This document shows, one piece after another, positions 43,438 through 55,060 of a DNA stretch of 64,000 bases. The notes under the pieces were generated by a model. The model did no database searches. It was not told the origin of the DNA and was given only the letters and a program-made list of their open reading frames with translations. The stretch is taken from positions 458,501 through 522,500 of the forward strand of contig JAKTNV010000168.1 in the NCBI GenBank assembly GCA_022747635.1. Reading direction: 5' to 3'. Source of the stretch: Hetaerina americana. Its lineage: Eukaryota; Arthropoda; Insecta; Odonata; Calopterygidae. Every line of letters begins with the position of its first letter. Positions within the stretch are counted from its first letter, which is position 1. The translations under genes and the position numbers were made by a program.

Positions 43438-44030
43438 GGCTGACACAACATAACACAAATAGAAAAGAATAGACACATATAAAAGAACACTTACACGGTA
43501 AATTGTTCGAGCTTTCGGCCCTCTCAGGGGCCTTCTTCAAGAGAGACTGAAAATATGCTATGGCTGAGGAGAGGAAAAAGAGTTATGGGCGTGGAGGGGA
43601 GGTGTGGAGGGAATGCTGGGAGAAAAATTAAATATGGCGGTTAAGGGTGGGAATTTTAAAGGAACAAAAGGATAGAATGTAGGCGGATTCACGAGTTCTC
43701 ACCTCTATGTTGGTAGCTGAATCAGGTAGGGATTCTAGGATGCTGAGGGAAAAACACTGGTCGAATGAAAGGTTGTGGGAATTGGCGTGTGAAGGGATAG
43801 GAAGAGATGAGAGTGAGGCAGAATTACAGGAGTACCGGTGATTATTCATTCGGATGGATAAGGGGGTAATGCATTCACCTATGTAGAAGGAAGTGCAGTG
43901 TTTGCATGATAAAAGATAAATAATATTTTTTGAGAGGCAATTAGCATGGGAACGAGGTGGGGGGGCTATGAGGGGATGTAGGGTCATGACCCTACATCCC
44001 CTCATAGCACACACTTCATAACACATGAAG
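43438..44030 (-). pseudogene. Penelope-like element 3' end with GIY-YIG endonuclease
   Basis: A minus-strand open frame (44026-43628) encodes a GIY-YIG-type nuclease core: NIIYLLSCKHC (the usual GIY is IIY here), then SFYIGECITPLSIRMNNH and a C-terminal ESAYI segment. Penelope-like elements carry this domain after the RT; no RT is seen here. Downstream on the minus strand (43541-43511) a hairpin, TTGAAGA-GGCCC/GGGCC-GAAAGC, recalls a hammerhead core. The end abuts (TA)n at 43437, a common target of such elements. Confidence 0.7.
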
Positions 44031-45029
44031 TGTGTGTTATTTGGACCAAATTGGTGTTAAAGTAGTGGAAGTATTAATGCGTGCATAAGATGGAGAATAA
44101 GAAGAATTGCGTTGTATATTAAAATATAAGGAGCAGAGAAGCTTAGAACACAGTATAAGGAGGAAGAAAGAAAGGTATTAGGGAGATATTAGACACAGGA
44201 GACATTTGGGGGAGTATTAGTAAGATGATAAAGTAGGAAAGGCTCGTTAAGAATACACACCTTCATATATGGATCATTGGTTATGTTGCGGGTGGCTGTG
44301 GAAACGTGGTCATTGGAAGATAGACACATCAAATGACGCTAGGTGTATGTATGTAGAAGTGGAGGCACTTAATTGATATAAATATGTGGGTAGAGGGAAG
44401 GATATGGAGAGAGAGAGAAGGTTTAAAAGTGGACAGAAGAAGGGATATCGAAAGTGTGGGGAATGTTTATGGCAGACGAGAGAGGAGAGATGGGAAGGAA
44501 TAGGATGTTTTTGGTAGAAGGAATGAATAAGAAGCAAGAGATGGGAAGAGGAACTATTAATAATGTTTTACGTCTATTTAGGTGAGATGGAAGGATAACG
44601 GGGATTACTGCAGTGATAATTATAGAATAATATGTATACTGTGGCAGGGACGTGAGCCAATGAGGGGTTGCCATGGGTATTTAATGAAGAGGTAGGAAGA
44701 AGCGTAGTCAACATAGAGCAGGTAATAGATAGATTATTATTTTGTGTGTCTGTGTTTGTGTGTGTCTCTTATGTGTTTATATTTTATTTTATTTTTTTAA
44801 AGATTTCAGGAGAAATGCTTTATGCACTGACAGACAAGAAACCCTCATGTTTCCTGTCCCTCGTGTCGGACCTCCACCGACTAAAACCCCTCGTCTCTTC
44901 CTCTGTGGTCTTTATTTTCTCCTACGGTACTGCTGGTGGCTTATTACTTGGTAGGAGAGACCATTTTCCGTGGCTTTTCCTCTATAAATATACTTCCACT
45001 TCCATCAATGCGCTCCTGGCGCGCTCTGC
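44031..45029. other. Stretch with decayed retroelement remnants
   Basis: No intact gene. The plus strand near 44,300 reads AVETWSLE, close to AMYGAETWSLKQED of the reverse transcriptase at 10,140, with 18 of 19 bases shared (GAAACGTGGTCATTG.AAG). A remnant of the same LINE family is likely. 44,700-45,029 holds no recognised feature. Confidence 0.4.
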
Positions 45030-45640
45030 GTGGCGTAGCTGGTGCCGTACATAGCTTCGCTCCATATCAAAGTTTTTACGAGTCTTTTCTTAACATCCTT
45101 ACTCAACGTCCCAGTCATCAACTCCCTCCTTGTGAAAGCCTCTTTGCCTTGCGCAATTCTTCTCCTTATATCCCTACTACTTTGACCGTGTTGGTCTAAA
45201 ACACTACCGAGATATGTAAACTGTGCTACCTGATCTCGTTTTTGCCCTCCTATTTTAATGTTTAGCTTAGCCTATTTCTTTCTAGAAAATCGCATAACCT
45301 TTTTTTATTAATATTGAATTTTATCCCATACCTGTCACACTGAATTTCCAATTCACTCAGCAATGCTTGCAACCCCTTGGCTGACTGACAAACTAAAGCT
45401 TGGTCATCAGCAAACCTAACTGATTTTACGAATTCCCCACCCACTTTCATTCCTACCTCCAGTTCTTCCCATGCCTCTTTCATCATTTCCTCTGCATACA
45501 GGTTTAACAGCAACGGTGATAATGGGCAACCCTGGCTTACACCTCTTCCTAACACTGCCCAACTGGAATCCCAGTTCCCCACCCGCACCTGGGCAGTCTG
45601 AGATATGCACAGGTTGTGGATTAGCCTCCTTTCTATTTAT
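45030..45640 (-). pseudogene. Non-LTR reverse transcriptase (copy 2)
   Basis: Minus-strand fragment of the same family as copy 1: RGVSQGCPLSPLLLNLYAEEM (motif B), then KSVRFADDQALVCQSAKG with the catalytic FADD intact, then a decayed QFTYLGS region and the segment equivalent to AMYGAETWS, cut near 45,030. The 5' side stops at a (TA)n tract next to a candidate LTR. Frameshifts lie near 45,590 and 45,300. Confidence 0.83.
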
Positions 45641-45651
45641 ATATATATATA

Positions 45652-46266
45652 TGTTGTCATGTCTCCTCAAGGACAGCGCGACAAGGGACGTCTCAGAACA
45701 AGATCTTGACTAACGCTGAGGAATATCCGGACGACGAAGGTGGTCCAATTGGCGAGACAGAATGGCAAAATGGGAAGAACGGGGTCCTCCGCTAGAAATT
45801 GTATTTGTACCAAAGCAACTCCGGCAAGAGTGACTCGTCCATCAGCAGACCCCGGGTCTATCGAAGAGTTCCCGCTCCCACGGTTCTCGGCTTCCCTATG
45901 ACGTGTACGCAGACTCCCAACAAAAAGACATCGAACCAGGATGTACGGAGGTTGTTATTAGATTGCGCCATGCGGCCACGCCCCAAAATATTCTAGAGCA
46001 TTCCACAGTGGTTATGACCATGTTTCGTTGTATTCATGAGATGTGGTCGCATGCTCGCCCCTCCACCCTCGAGACGACACGATTACCCAGTTGCTATCGC
46101 CACATCCGTAGAAGCGGATTCACACCGGATGCTGGGAGCTCACCACTATCGGCGGCAGGCAGGCAGTGGATAAATCCCAACATGTGAAATGCACAGCAAG
46201 CAAATAGACCTCCTCGCGAAAGAAAAATGAATCGGGTCGGGAGAAATAAGCCGGGACATAACATCA
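45652..46266 (-). repeat. Candidate LTR (3' LTR of env-bearing element)
   Basis: On the minus strand a 615-bp block begins TGATGTTATGTC just after a purine tract GAGGGGGGG (polypurine-tract-like, 46,267-46,275) and ends GACATGACAACA. The ends are short imperfect inverted repeats with TG...CA, as in LTRs. It lies 3' of the decayed env at 46,675-48,345. No matching 5' LTR is found in the window. Confidence 0.5.
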
Positions 46267-46674
46267 CCCCCCCTCAAAACTTCAGCCACCAGACTCGAGG
46301 GGTACCCGTGGAAGCTTCACTCATTGCGTAACTGATTAGGTGGAGTCCTTGCTCTTGCCAGTTGAATACAGGATGCACAATTACAAATACATCAAATGCT
46401 CATAAAAACAAACAATTAAAATGACAAATCACATGAATGAAAGAAATAGACCATCACAAAACAACAAAACCTTGAGTTAATCTCTAACAGAACCAAGAAC
46501 ATTGATAAAACAAATGAAATAAAGGAGCACTCTTAGTCTAGGAAACATTAATACACAAAACATTAAAAACACATCGATAAAGAATGCTGAAACTAGAGAG
46601 TTCATTTAAATCATGCACATGTCCTTCACCTACTGAAAATGCCATCAACCATCCAAAGTTCTAGTAAAAATCAT
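46267..46674. other. AT-rich stretch, possible 3' untranslated region of env element
   Basis: No frame is recognised. It lies between the candidate polypurine tract and the env remnant. Confidence 0.35.
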
Positions 46675-48345
46675 CTACAAATACCAATGTGTGTCTCTCC
46701 TTGTGTTTACTGGTTGCATCGCCAAATAGTGATCTTCAACAAGGTCGTCACTACCATCTACACTTTCATACAGGGTGGGCAATGCCACTTTGGGGGATTC
46801 GGGAAGTAGGTGGTGGTTTGGGTGCTCCAGTCTCAGGTGGTCTTCGAAATTGCACTTTTGGGATGCAGTGCCCAACCTGCAACTGAGTACTGTCCTCGCG
46901 TGTCTGCTCCCAGGGTTGTTCAACTGTCTTTTATACACGAAACACACTGATACATGCAATATGGAAATATTATCGAAGATGAAACCAGAGCAATGGTACC
47001 TGTATATGTTAAATAAAGAAAGGTAGTGTGATTTATATTCGTCATAGTAGGAGCCGTCATTGGTACAGATTGGTACAGATGGCAAAATTGTGGTCGTCAT
47101 ACAGTAGTAATTTTAAATAAGTTATGGAAGCCCAAGCAGCTGGTATAACTCAGTGTACTTTAACTTTTGCATCTTTTGATTCATAGGGGTAATGTGATAA
47201 AAAAGTAGAAGTCCCTGATTTCGGTCTACACGCACATGGAATTGCTAGCTTGTATGCACTGATTTTAAAATTTTCTTCTCGAGTTGCATTAATTCTATCA
47301 CCACAGAAAATTGTTGAATTCCTTGGGGGGTTGGTTATCACATACACTCCACTACTGATCTTGGTAACGATGGTATCAGGTGATCTCCCACACGCTATTG
47401 GGCAGGATGCCATCATCTCCTTAGCCGTGGCCCCTTTGACCATTGCCTCGGCACACTTGATGGTGCCCAGTGTGTCTCCAAGCAGGTCCGCCAGCATACA
47501 TAGCTAGTCCGTATAGATGTTGCATGCGAGGACTTTGGGACTCGTACCCCCTCTGGTGTGTATTACAGCCAGGTGCAGAGGGTTCATTTTCACTGGACAG
47601 GTATCTTCTCCTTGGGCAAAAGGTATAGGTAGCAAGGTTCGTAGGGTCACAAAATGCACTTTTTTGTGTAGGGGGACCAGTAGGATGAGGTATTATGTGT
47701 GTTAGAGATAAAAAACTGTCCAACAAGGGTAAAATGTAATACCTGGAGAAGTGCCTAATAGCCAAGTCATAGTCTGTCGTCCCGATGGTCCGTCGAACCG
47801 CCTGTAGCCGCTCTTTGAGGGTCCGAAGGTTGACGAGCTCCAGGGAGAGTCTCCGGGCCTGGCAAGCCCTCAGGACCCCCGTCTGCGAGGCGATGACAGA
47901 TTGGAGGTATGCTAGAATACCCCAGCCAGATCCTCCAGGTATCACCTTATGCCCCTTCCTCAGCCTCCGCTTCCAATATGACGACCGGCTCCCCATGCCG
48001 CCGCATCGGAAGGGCGAAAGATGATGCAACCCCATCCGATGTTAGTGGTGCCTCCGTCAGTGGGTCAGTCCAGTATCTCGGGTTCCAATTATCTAAGGCC
48101 AAGGTCAGACATGCCTGTATGGCCTCACAAATTCCTGGGTGACTCTCCCTTACGCAGTTGGATGCATACGATCTGAAATTTTCCAGCTCTCTCCTTGGGT
48201 CAAAAGGTATTTTCCAAACAAGAGGGAATGACGTCTCGTAAACCATGACATTAGGTAGTTCTAAACAGGGCTCCGGCTGTAATATCTACTGGTACTTCAG
48301 CCAGGTGCTTCATCCCACAAGCGACCCAAACCAGCATTTCCAATA
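46675..48345 (-). pseudogene. Envelope glycoprotein of an endogenous retrovirus-like element (copy 1), decayed
   Basis: The minus strand begins near 48,345 with a hydrophobic signal-like segment (LEMLVWVACG) and continues in several frames. 48,246-47,947 resembles an ectodomain start. 47,900-47,750 has a heptad-like SLELVNLRTLKERLQAV stretch. 47,497-47,150 has a Cys-rich region (SCPIACG, GVYVITNPP, IFCGDRINA, IPCACRP) like the disulphide-rich part of insect errantivirus or F-type envelope proteins. 47,100-46,675 may be membrane anchor and tail. Many stops and frameshifts are present. The pattern of the Cys-rich block matches copy 2. Confidence 0.6.
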
Positions 48346-48831
48346 GATAAATGTGACATTCAATCACCTTCATTCTTCTCCGAGGTGACTACCGTTTCAA
48401 CTTCGACTTCTCTTGGTTGACCCTGAGAAAAAGGGGAAGAGATGGTTGATCAGTCCACCCATTCTGCCCTCCTCCACAGAGCATTCAATGGGAATCATCA
48501 CCAATAACCTATGACTATTTTCTACTACATTTGATTAACTAAACATAACAAAGGTTCATATGCAATCCTCCCGGATTGCTCATGCGTTTCCCTCCTTAAA
48601 CCTAGGCCTTATGCTTACGTCCCTAATACTTATTTGCATATCTTACCATGGTTAACCAGTTACTTAAGTGCACTAATAATTCTCTTACAATCCCTTGGGA
48701 TCCCAATTGTGAGGAATAACTCCTCACGGCCCCCTTCCCTTTCTTTCGAACGGGAGGTTTCTCGGGGCTTATGAGCTGATTTTCGAACATCTTCCCATTT
48801 GGCCGAGTTGCCAGCGACCCGATAACACCCT
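48346..48831. other. Possible LTR of the second env element
   Basis: On the minus strand, GGGTGGGGGAGGAGCAGGG (polypurine-tract-like) is directly followed by TGTTATCGGGTCGCTGGC at about 48,828. This is the position and sequence type of a 3' LTR start downstream of env copy 2. The other LTR border is not identified. Confidence 0.3.
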
Positions 48832-49204
48832 GCTCCTCCCCCACCCAGTCTCTCATTTTATTCTTCTACGATGGGTACGAGAAGACCAGGTGCCCCCGGT
48901 ACGCCACATGCAACCTTGCCCCGCTCTCATTCCAAGCTTATTTTGGCTTTTAATGGCAAGACCCCTCTTTAGGTCCCCATTTACTTCCTTCAGACACCCT
49001 GCAAGTTTTTCCCTTCCTTCCCTGCAAGTTTTTCTTTAAAGTGTCCCTTCCCGGGACACCCATACGGACGGGATTCCCCATCCGTATGGAGTGAAGCCCT
49101 TTCTTTTAACTGTCTCTTCCGAGGACTGCCCCTCTATACGGGATTCCGTACCGTTTTCCGTCTTAACCAGGTAGACCATATGTTTTTGCTAGTTTCGGAC
49201 TTTA

Positions 49205-51112
49205 TATAGAAGGTATGCACATGCCAAAGTGAGTAAAATACACCAGGTCAATACAACTCCTCCCAAGGCTGTTCCTCACGCATCTGAGGTTTCTGTTGCG
49301 TCCATAAACTCTACTGACCAATCCGGTCTTGTCAAATTTAAATGAGGTAGTTTCAATGTCCAATTTCTATTAAGGAAGTTATCTAAGTGCGAATTCTGGC
49401 ATTGATCTCGGCCTCCATAGATCTGCCGTGACTGTTTTAAGAGTGGTCCAAATGGATGGGACCAAACGAGTAGGGTTAAATTCGGTGTCGTTTCGTGTTT
49501 GACACGGGAAGATAGCCGGGACGTGAATGTCATCTGAAATTTTGGCCTCACATTCACACGGAACCTGTAGTTCAAGGGCCCCTGGTCCCTCCAAAGTAGA
49601 ACTATATATGTTATAGTGTTGATTCACGCATTTAATTTGAATTTGGGATGTCGGGTGAGCAATGATGTACTTCCCCTACTATGGTGCCCGTGCTCGGTTG
49701 GCACTTGATAGTACACGCTTCGTTCAGTTGTTCGGCCGTTGCCCCTTTGAACATCCGAGCGATGCTTTGCGGTCCATTGACACCGTCCGCCCTCATTCGG
49801 GGTAAGAAACACAGTTTGTCCTGGTGAGGTCGGCAATCGTGCAACGTGGGACCGTTGATGACGCGTAGCCGATCACGGTCAACGGCTGCGTACATGATGC
49901 CTTGCATAATTGCACACGTTTCCTTCCTCCAAGCGAAGGGAATTGAGATAATTTCAAACAGCTCCCGTTTTGCACCCAATTTAATTATTGGCAACTTAAT
50001 TTTAACTAGAATTTCGCCCCTTCCAAATGAACAGTCTGAGATTTTTAACGAGGCTGACGCTGACTCAGCAGCATCAGCCTCGGCTAATTCGTGACCGGCA
50101 CCTGCTAAAACTCTTCGAGGCGTAACAATTTCTTTCTGAAGGTAGTTGAGCAGAATTATAGAGACAGGAAATAAATGGTTTCTGCATAAATTAATGTCTT
50201 CCTGCTCCCTCAAAAGAGCGAGCAACGTCTGCTGACTGTGCAAATTTCTATAAATTACATGTGTAAACCTAAAGAGGTTTGCCGAGACATTTGAGATAGC
50301 TCCCATACCCGCTGTCAATATTCCCTGATACTGCTCTTTGCAGGTGGGCATTTATGTTTCTTACTGTTTTCGTCGTTTCCTCTGCGTAGCAGTTCAATTC
50401 CTCCCTCGCTTCCTCTACGTACACGTGCTCCCCTTTCAATGCCACCCCCAGCTGATGTATTTTCAACTCTAATTTCGCATTTGAGTCTTCCACCATGTTC
50501 AAGTCAATTTTGGTGGCTACACTGCAACACCAAGACAATGCATTACCCAAACAATTGATACCACGTTTTTCCTCTCTCATGCCTGGGTTCGAGGGTAATC
50601 CAGGAATTATTCATACTGCGCATGGCACTGTCCAAATTTGCCACTGCGTCATCCAAAGCACTAATCGTTTCGCATAATGTGTCAACCCCTCCGCCGCCTG
50701 TGGTTGCAGTGTTGCAAGAGATCCCCATCTGCAAGAATACACTTTCCGGTCCAGCCCACTTTGTTCTCAAAAATCGCGGAACGGACGCCTCATAGGCCAA
50801 AACCTTCTTTAAGGGTAAAAAGAGACGTTTCAGGCGTGATATGGTGGAATATCATGATTAATTAAAAATAGCAATTTTCCACAAAAATAAAATTTAATGC
50901 GACCGGTTTCAATGTTACTACATCATCATCAGGTCTCCCTTCTTTAAGGGGTTCCAGTAAGCCCCCGCACTAATTCTCTTAGGGATCCCTTTTGACTCCG
51001 TCACGTGAACATTCACTAAGACTGTACATAAAATTAAAATTTCAATTAATGTTCGAGCACCACAGAAATGGATGCAAAAGGTCCTCCCAGATTGGTTGGG
51101 TATCATCGCCAT
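49205..51112 (-). pseudogene. Envelope glycoprotein of an endogenous retrovirus-like element (copy 2), decayed
   Basis: Starts at ATG 51112 with a signal-type hydrophobic stretch (LIEILILCTVLVNVHV), preceded by a splice-acceptor-like TTTTTTACTACAG. A hammerhead-type insertion splits it at 50,816-50,937. Beyond it the surface part ends in a frameshift near 50,580. A basic furin-like site (EEKR) is followed by a fusion-peptide-like GINCLGNAL and a coiled-coil region. A second frameshift near 50,340 and more breaks near 49,630 and 49,380 follow. The Cys-rich region includes CTIKC and VPCECEAK. A hydrophobic span near 49,260-49,210 (VVLTWCILLTLACAYLLY) looks like the membrane anchor. Class I, errantivirus/F-type by layout. 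It cannot be expressed as one protein. Confidence 0.68.
50816..50937 (-). mobile_element. 122-bp hammerhead-bearing insertion with 13-bp target duplication
   Basis: Flanked by identical CCTTCTTTAAGGG (50,803-50,815 and 50,938-50,950). On the minus strand it begins two to three bases before CTGATGA (50,932-50,926), has a hairpin GATGT/ACATT, GAAAC (50,910-50,906) and CGGTC, then an AT-rich part. It ends with a tail complementary to TTTCAGGCGTGAT.TGGTGGAA, which resembles the end of the large Penelope-like insertion at 53,350-53,391. It is probably a minimal Penelope-type terminal unit, mobilised in trans. Confidence 0.72.
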
Positions 51113-51201
51113 TAATTCTTAATTTCCTTTTCCCCAGCTGCTCTCTTTTTTTTCCTCTGTAGTAAAAAAGACACATCAATACAAGCACAAACCTTTATTC
51201 A

Positions 51202-51650
51202 TCAGTCCTTTGATAATATTTGCAAATGACATGCACCACATCTATTTTCCCTTTTGATTGCACGTTTGAGCTCACGGATCTCCCTTTCCAACTGCCGAAC
51301 CCTCTCGGACCCCTCTTTTCTTTCCTCTTGTGTCATCCTCTCCCCGGTGTCCTTGTGTTTACTTGTGCAATGAAGTTGGCTTCCTCGTACGCTTTTAGGC
51401 ATCCGAGCGTCTGCGTAGGCGTTTCTGGTCTCGCCAGGACAACTATGCGCACCAATTTGTGTCGCAGCCCCTTTATCAAGTGCCAAACGACTTCCCGGTC
51501 GGCCATTTCAGGGTTGACCTCTCCACACAAGGCTCTCACGTCATAAAAGTAGTCGCCGATATGCTCATTGGGACCTTGCTTCCTTTCCCTCAACTCACAT
51601 TCTTTCAATTCCGCGGCCCATGCCCCTCTGTCCACGCCGGAGATGAATGT
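51202..51650 (-). pseudogene. Gag capsid fragment of an LTR retroelement
   Basis: Minus strand: RERKQGPNEHIGDYFYDVRAL, VNPEMADREVVWHLIKGL and LARPETPTQTLGCLKAYEEAN follow the capsid C-terminal region of Ty3/Gypsy-type Gag. After a frame change, a coiled-coil-like segment (RVRQLEREIRELKRAIKREN) leads to CGACH, the first half of a zinc knuckle, then a stop at 51,202. Only 90 bp separate this from the env start at 51,112, so protease, RT and integrase are missing. Confidence 0.7.
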
Positions 51651-52368
51651 CCCTAGTGATGGTTGTTTATTATCTGCTTCTGCATTGTGTAATGGATGTC
51701 TCTCTCTCTGTGGGAGAGGGTAGAGAGGAGGTTGACTTGATCAGGAGAACAATGCCCATCAACAACAACGCAACCAACAGTGTGACATGCTTTACAGTTA
51801 GAGACGCATGCTCAATTCCAATTGATTGACCCCCGTCCAGACAGAGTTACAGCAGATGTGATAGCAGAAGAAGACCGGTGCATTATTATACAATAAACCA
51901 CAATGTGTTCTTAATTACAGAACATTAAAAAGTGCCAATGATAGAGAGGTGTATGCATATTGCCATGAGATGGTCTCCCCAAAGGTGCTGCTGAAGGAAG
52001 ACTGCTGCCTGTGTCTTCTGCAATCTTGCCCTCTTTGACCTCTTGGACCACTCTTAAAAGTGACCCGGATTGTATTCTGAATAACTGGTCTATTTGTGAT
52101 GAGACAGTGAACCTTTGAGTACGACCCTTAGTTTGAGTACCATTTGGGACCACTTTGGAGGTTATGTTTCAAAGAGGCCGTAACGGTGCCTTGAACGAGG
52201 GTCCTGTTGATTCCATGATACAGGAAGTGTACCGGAAGCATGGCACAGGCACTGAGGTGGCATATCGGTGTGTTGATGTGCATAAAGGGTGCTGTTTTTG
52301 AAGAGTTTTAGTAAATGTGTACTTAGATGTGTGATAAATGTTTTTCCCCCATTTTCTATTTATTTTTG
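51651..52368. other. Stretch without recognised gene
   Basis: No domain is recognised. The minus-strand open frame 52,153-51,911 has no identifiable feature. Confidence 0.35.
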
Positions 52369-52805
52369 GGACTGACCTATAGTGCTATCTGTATGCCTGA
52401 GATTAATATGGTTATATTTATAATTACTCATGGAAATTTTGTTGCTTTTTAGCAGGATTGGCGTGTGGCAGGCACCAATGGGTGTGTTCAGAGGCCTTCA
52501 CAAACACATCCGGTTGAAGTTTTTTGAAGATGGGAGAGGATGGTGGGTTGCCTTTGAAGAATTATGGTTCTTCGGTGGAGAGAGACCCATTGTGTACATC
52601 GGAGAAAGCTCTCCTCTCCACCCTAATCACCATGTCCGACGATCGTGTGCTCAGGGAGGAGAGGTTCTCGGAGTCATCATCTGCTGCAGGGAATCCAATC
52701 ATTCTCCATGGAATTATTAACCAGGAAATGGACGAAGAAACGTTGGAAACATCGAACCTCTCTCTGTGGCGGACACCTCTGCGCAACAGGGAAGAACAAA
52801 CATGA
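52369..52805 (+). pseudogene. Second copy of zinc-finger intron/exon segment, with downstream frame
   Basis: 52,369-52,520 is similar to 10,621-10,775: the same TGAGATTAATATGGTTATAT intron end, a TTTTTAG acceptor (AG at 52,451-52,452) and GCAGGATTGGCGTGTGG exon start. The first finger has lost its second Cys (CGRH for CGGC). After that the sequences part. A downstream frame (to 52,805) reads SEKALLSTLITMSDDRVLREE and ends TPLRNREEQT; it looks protein-like but is not recognised. Probably a decayed member of a duplicated zinc-finger gene family. Confidence 0.5.
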
Positions 52806-53149
52806 GTAAGAAGTGCAATGGTTTACACCAAATTCCCGTGTCGATTCTTCCTGGGGCTTCATCAATCATTTTCATCCCTCCCAAAGATATCAATGTCCAA
52901 TAACCTTTCTCCGTAGACGTATTTCTTTAAAGTACTTTGACCCATCCGTCCTCATGGATGCGTAATGAAGGAAGTTCCGAGGCCATCGCTAAACACTGCA
53001 CGATCGCTGAAAACTCCTGTATGTGTGGAAATGGTCTTTACAAACTGTTGCGGATCGTGTAAATTTAAATGCAGTCAAACTCAGAGTACGAGGTATCTGA
53101 TCCAACAAAAAAAACACAAAAAGTGTGGAAAAAAATGTATTTACTGTTC

Positions 53150-53338
53150 AAAATGATCTCCTTTCAGCTCTATACGCTTTTCCCAGCAATGTTCAATAAA
53201 TTCGATACGCTTCTGTTATAATAAGAAATGTCTTGTTTCTCAAAACAGCCATTAACTAACCCGACATCACTTCTTCAGTGGTAGGAAAATCTTTGACCAT
53301 CCAAGACATTTTTTCAAGTTTGCAAATGCAGAAAATAC
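53150..53338 (-). pseudogene. Mariner transposase C-terminal part, split by Penelope-like insertion
   Basis: Minus-strand reading in several frames gives LDKYFLHL, KMSWMVKDFPTTEEV and a KAYRAE tail. This is the C-terminal part of the transposase whose first part lies at 56,339-57,010. The two halves are separated by an insertion flanked by TTATCCAAGGG. Confidence 0.6.
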
Positions 53339-53448
53339 TTATCCAAGGGTAAACTCGATGGTTTCAGGCTTCACTTTGTGGAAATCCATTCTAATAAATC
53401 AAAAGAGAGATGGTACTTTTTTCCACACTTTATTTTATAAGTCGACCG

Positions 53449-53475
53449 GTTTCGTCGCATAGGCGACATCATCAG
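53449..53475 (-). ncRNA. Hammerhead-ribozyme-like motif (left arm)
   Basis: Minus strand CTGATGA (53,475-53,469), hairpin GTCGC-CTAT-GCGAC, GAAAC (53,453-53,449), then CGGTC. One unpaired T lies between CTGATGA and the hairpin, so the fold departs slightly from the standard core. Penelope-like elements are known to carry hammerhead motifs at their termini. Confidence 0.6.
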
Positions 53476-53653
53476 GTACATAGAATCAGTGAGTTCCAGA
53501 ATATATAGTTATTTGAGGGGGAGGGGGGAAGAGGAGGGAGAGGGGGGGGGAGAGGCGGTGGTAAAAGGGGGGGGGGCGGTGTGAGAGGGAGCGTGGTACT
53601 GGGCGTGGGTGACTCAAAGGGAGGGGTGGGGTGGATGTAGGCTAAGTGGAAGC

Positions 53654-55060
53654 TTAGTTAGGTATGCCTTTCATGGCGGGGGTTGGGGCGTCATGTATTG
53701 TGGTCAGAGAAATATCCAAAAGGGGGGAATTGCTCACAAATATATTCTCGTTGGCAATTTTTCCTGCCTTTTGATGCTTCCTAATCTCCAGCTCCTCCAG
53801 ACAATCCATTCTTCTTCCCTTTTTCTCAAGGTGAAGTATCTCTGGGACAAAATCGCTCCTGTGGTCACTTTCCCATAGGTGTTTGGCGAAATGGGATCTG
53901 TTTAACTCACCGTTTCGTAGATATCTTCTGTGTTCCTCTGCTCTTACTCGGAACGACTGTCCAGTCTGGCCAACATAACAAATTTCACAGTCACCACATT
54001 GGAGTTTATAAATACCACTTCTATCATTAATGTCAATATTGTCCTTGGTTTTGTTTAACTCAGCCCTTAAGTTACATTTGTTGTAATATGCAATTTTAAA
54101 TTCTTCCTTCGGGAAGAGGTTGGCAATGGACTGCGTAATCTTACCGTAGTAACTAAGTTTGCACCATCGTTTCTTATCTTCACTGATTACCGATGATTTG
54201 TAAAACAGTCTCTGTGCTCGGAGGGAGCGTTTTTTATCTATCATTTTACTGATGACACTTTCTTCGTAACCATTTTTCACTGCAATGTCTTTGATTACCG
54301 TGATTTCCTTGGCGAAGTTCTCGGCGGACAGGGGGATATTGAGAGATCTGTTTAGCATGGAGTGGAAGGCGGCCATCTTATGGGAGGGGTGGTGGCGGGA
54401 GTCGGAGGGGATGACACGGTCTGTGGTAGTTTCTTTCCTGTGGATTGCGAAGTCGTAGCCTTTATCCGTGGTTGTAATTGTTAAGTCCAAAAAGTTAATA
54501 CTATGGTTGGTTTCTTTTTCACAAGAGAAATTTATATTTTTGGATTGGGAATTTAACTTATTCAAAACAGTGGTGAAAGAGGTGACCCCATTGCTAAGCC
54601 GTCCTTTTGTTGGAAGAATTTGCCATTGAATTTGAAGTAATTTTCTTCCACACACACTCTTAGTAGTGCCAGAAACTGGTCGAGGAAGGGTGGTTCAGCT
54701 CCAGTTTGCTTCAATGTTTCTTCGGCTACTTTAACGGCATTAGAATGTTGGTGAACAGGTCTTTCACGTCGAAAGACACTAGGATGTGCTTGGAAGACGG
54801 GAGCTCTCTCTGGGTAAGATGTTGGCATAGTTCCGTTGAGTTCTTAACCCCGTATCTTGGCTTGAAACCTGTGACTTCTCTGAAGAGTGAATTTAAATGG
54901 GAGGCTAGTTTCCTTGATGGAGCAGCAACACTGGAGACTACTGGTCTTATTGGCACATTTGTTTTATGTATCTTTGGGAGACCAAAGAATCGTGGAGTTT
55001 GCGGGTTCATCACTGTCACTGTGTACGTCGACTTTGAGGAAAGGTTATTCAGTGATCACT
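53654..55060 (-). pseudogene. Penelope-like RT and GIY-YIG endonuclease (left copy)
   Basis: Minus strand, in three frames. From 55,019: PRFFGLPKIHKTNVPIRP, and motif A LVSFDVKDLFTNI. From 54,828: FFQQKDGLAMGSPLSPLF (motif B). Then a deletion removes the motif C region. A frame from 54,655 gives LNKLNSQSKNINFSCEKE, INFLDLTITTTDKGYDF, and the endonuclease IYKLQCGDCEICYVGQTG with the RVRAEEHRRYLRNG helix and CLEELEIRK end. Frameshifts and the lost YxDD make the RT inactive. The endonuclease part reads open to 53,654. Confidence 0.85.

Noticed and set aside
51911..52153. 80-codon minus-strand frame upstream of gag
   Set aside because: No match to LTR, leader or Gag matrix features; not supportable.
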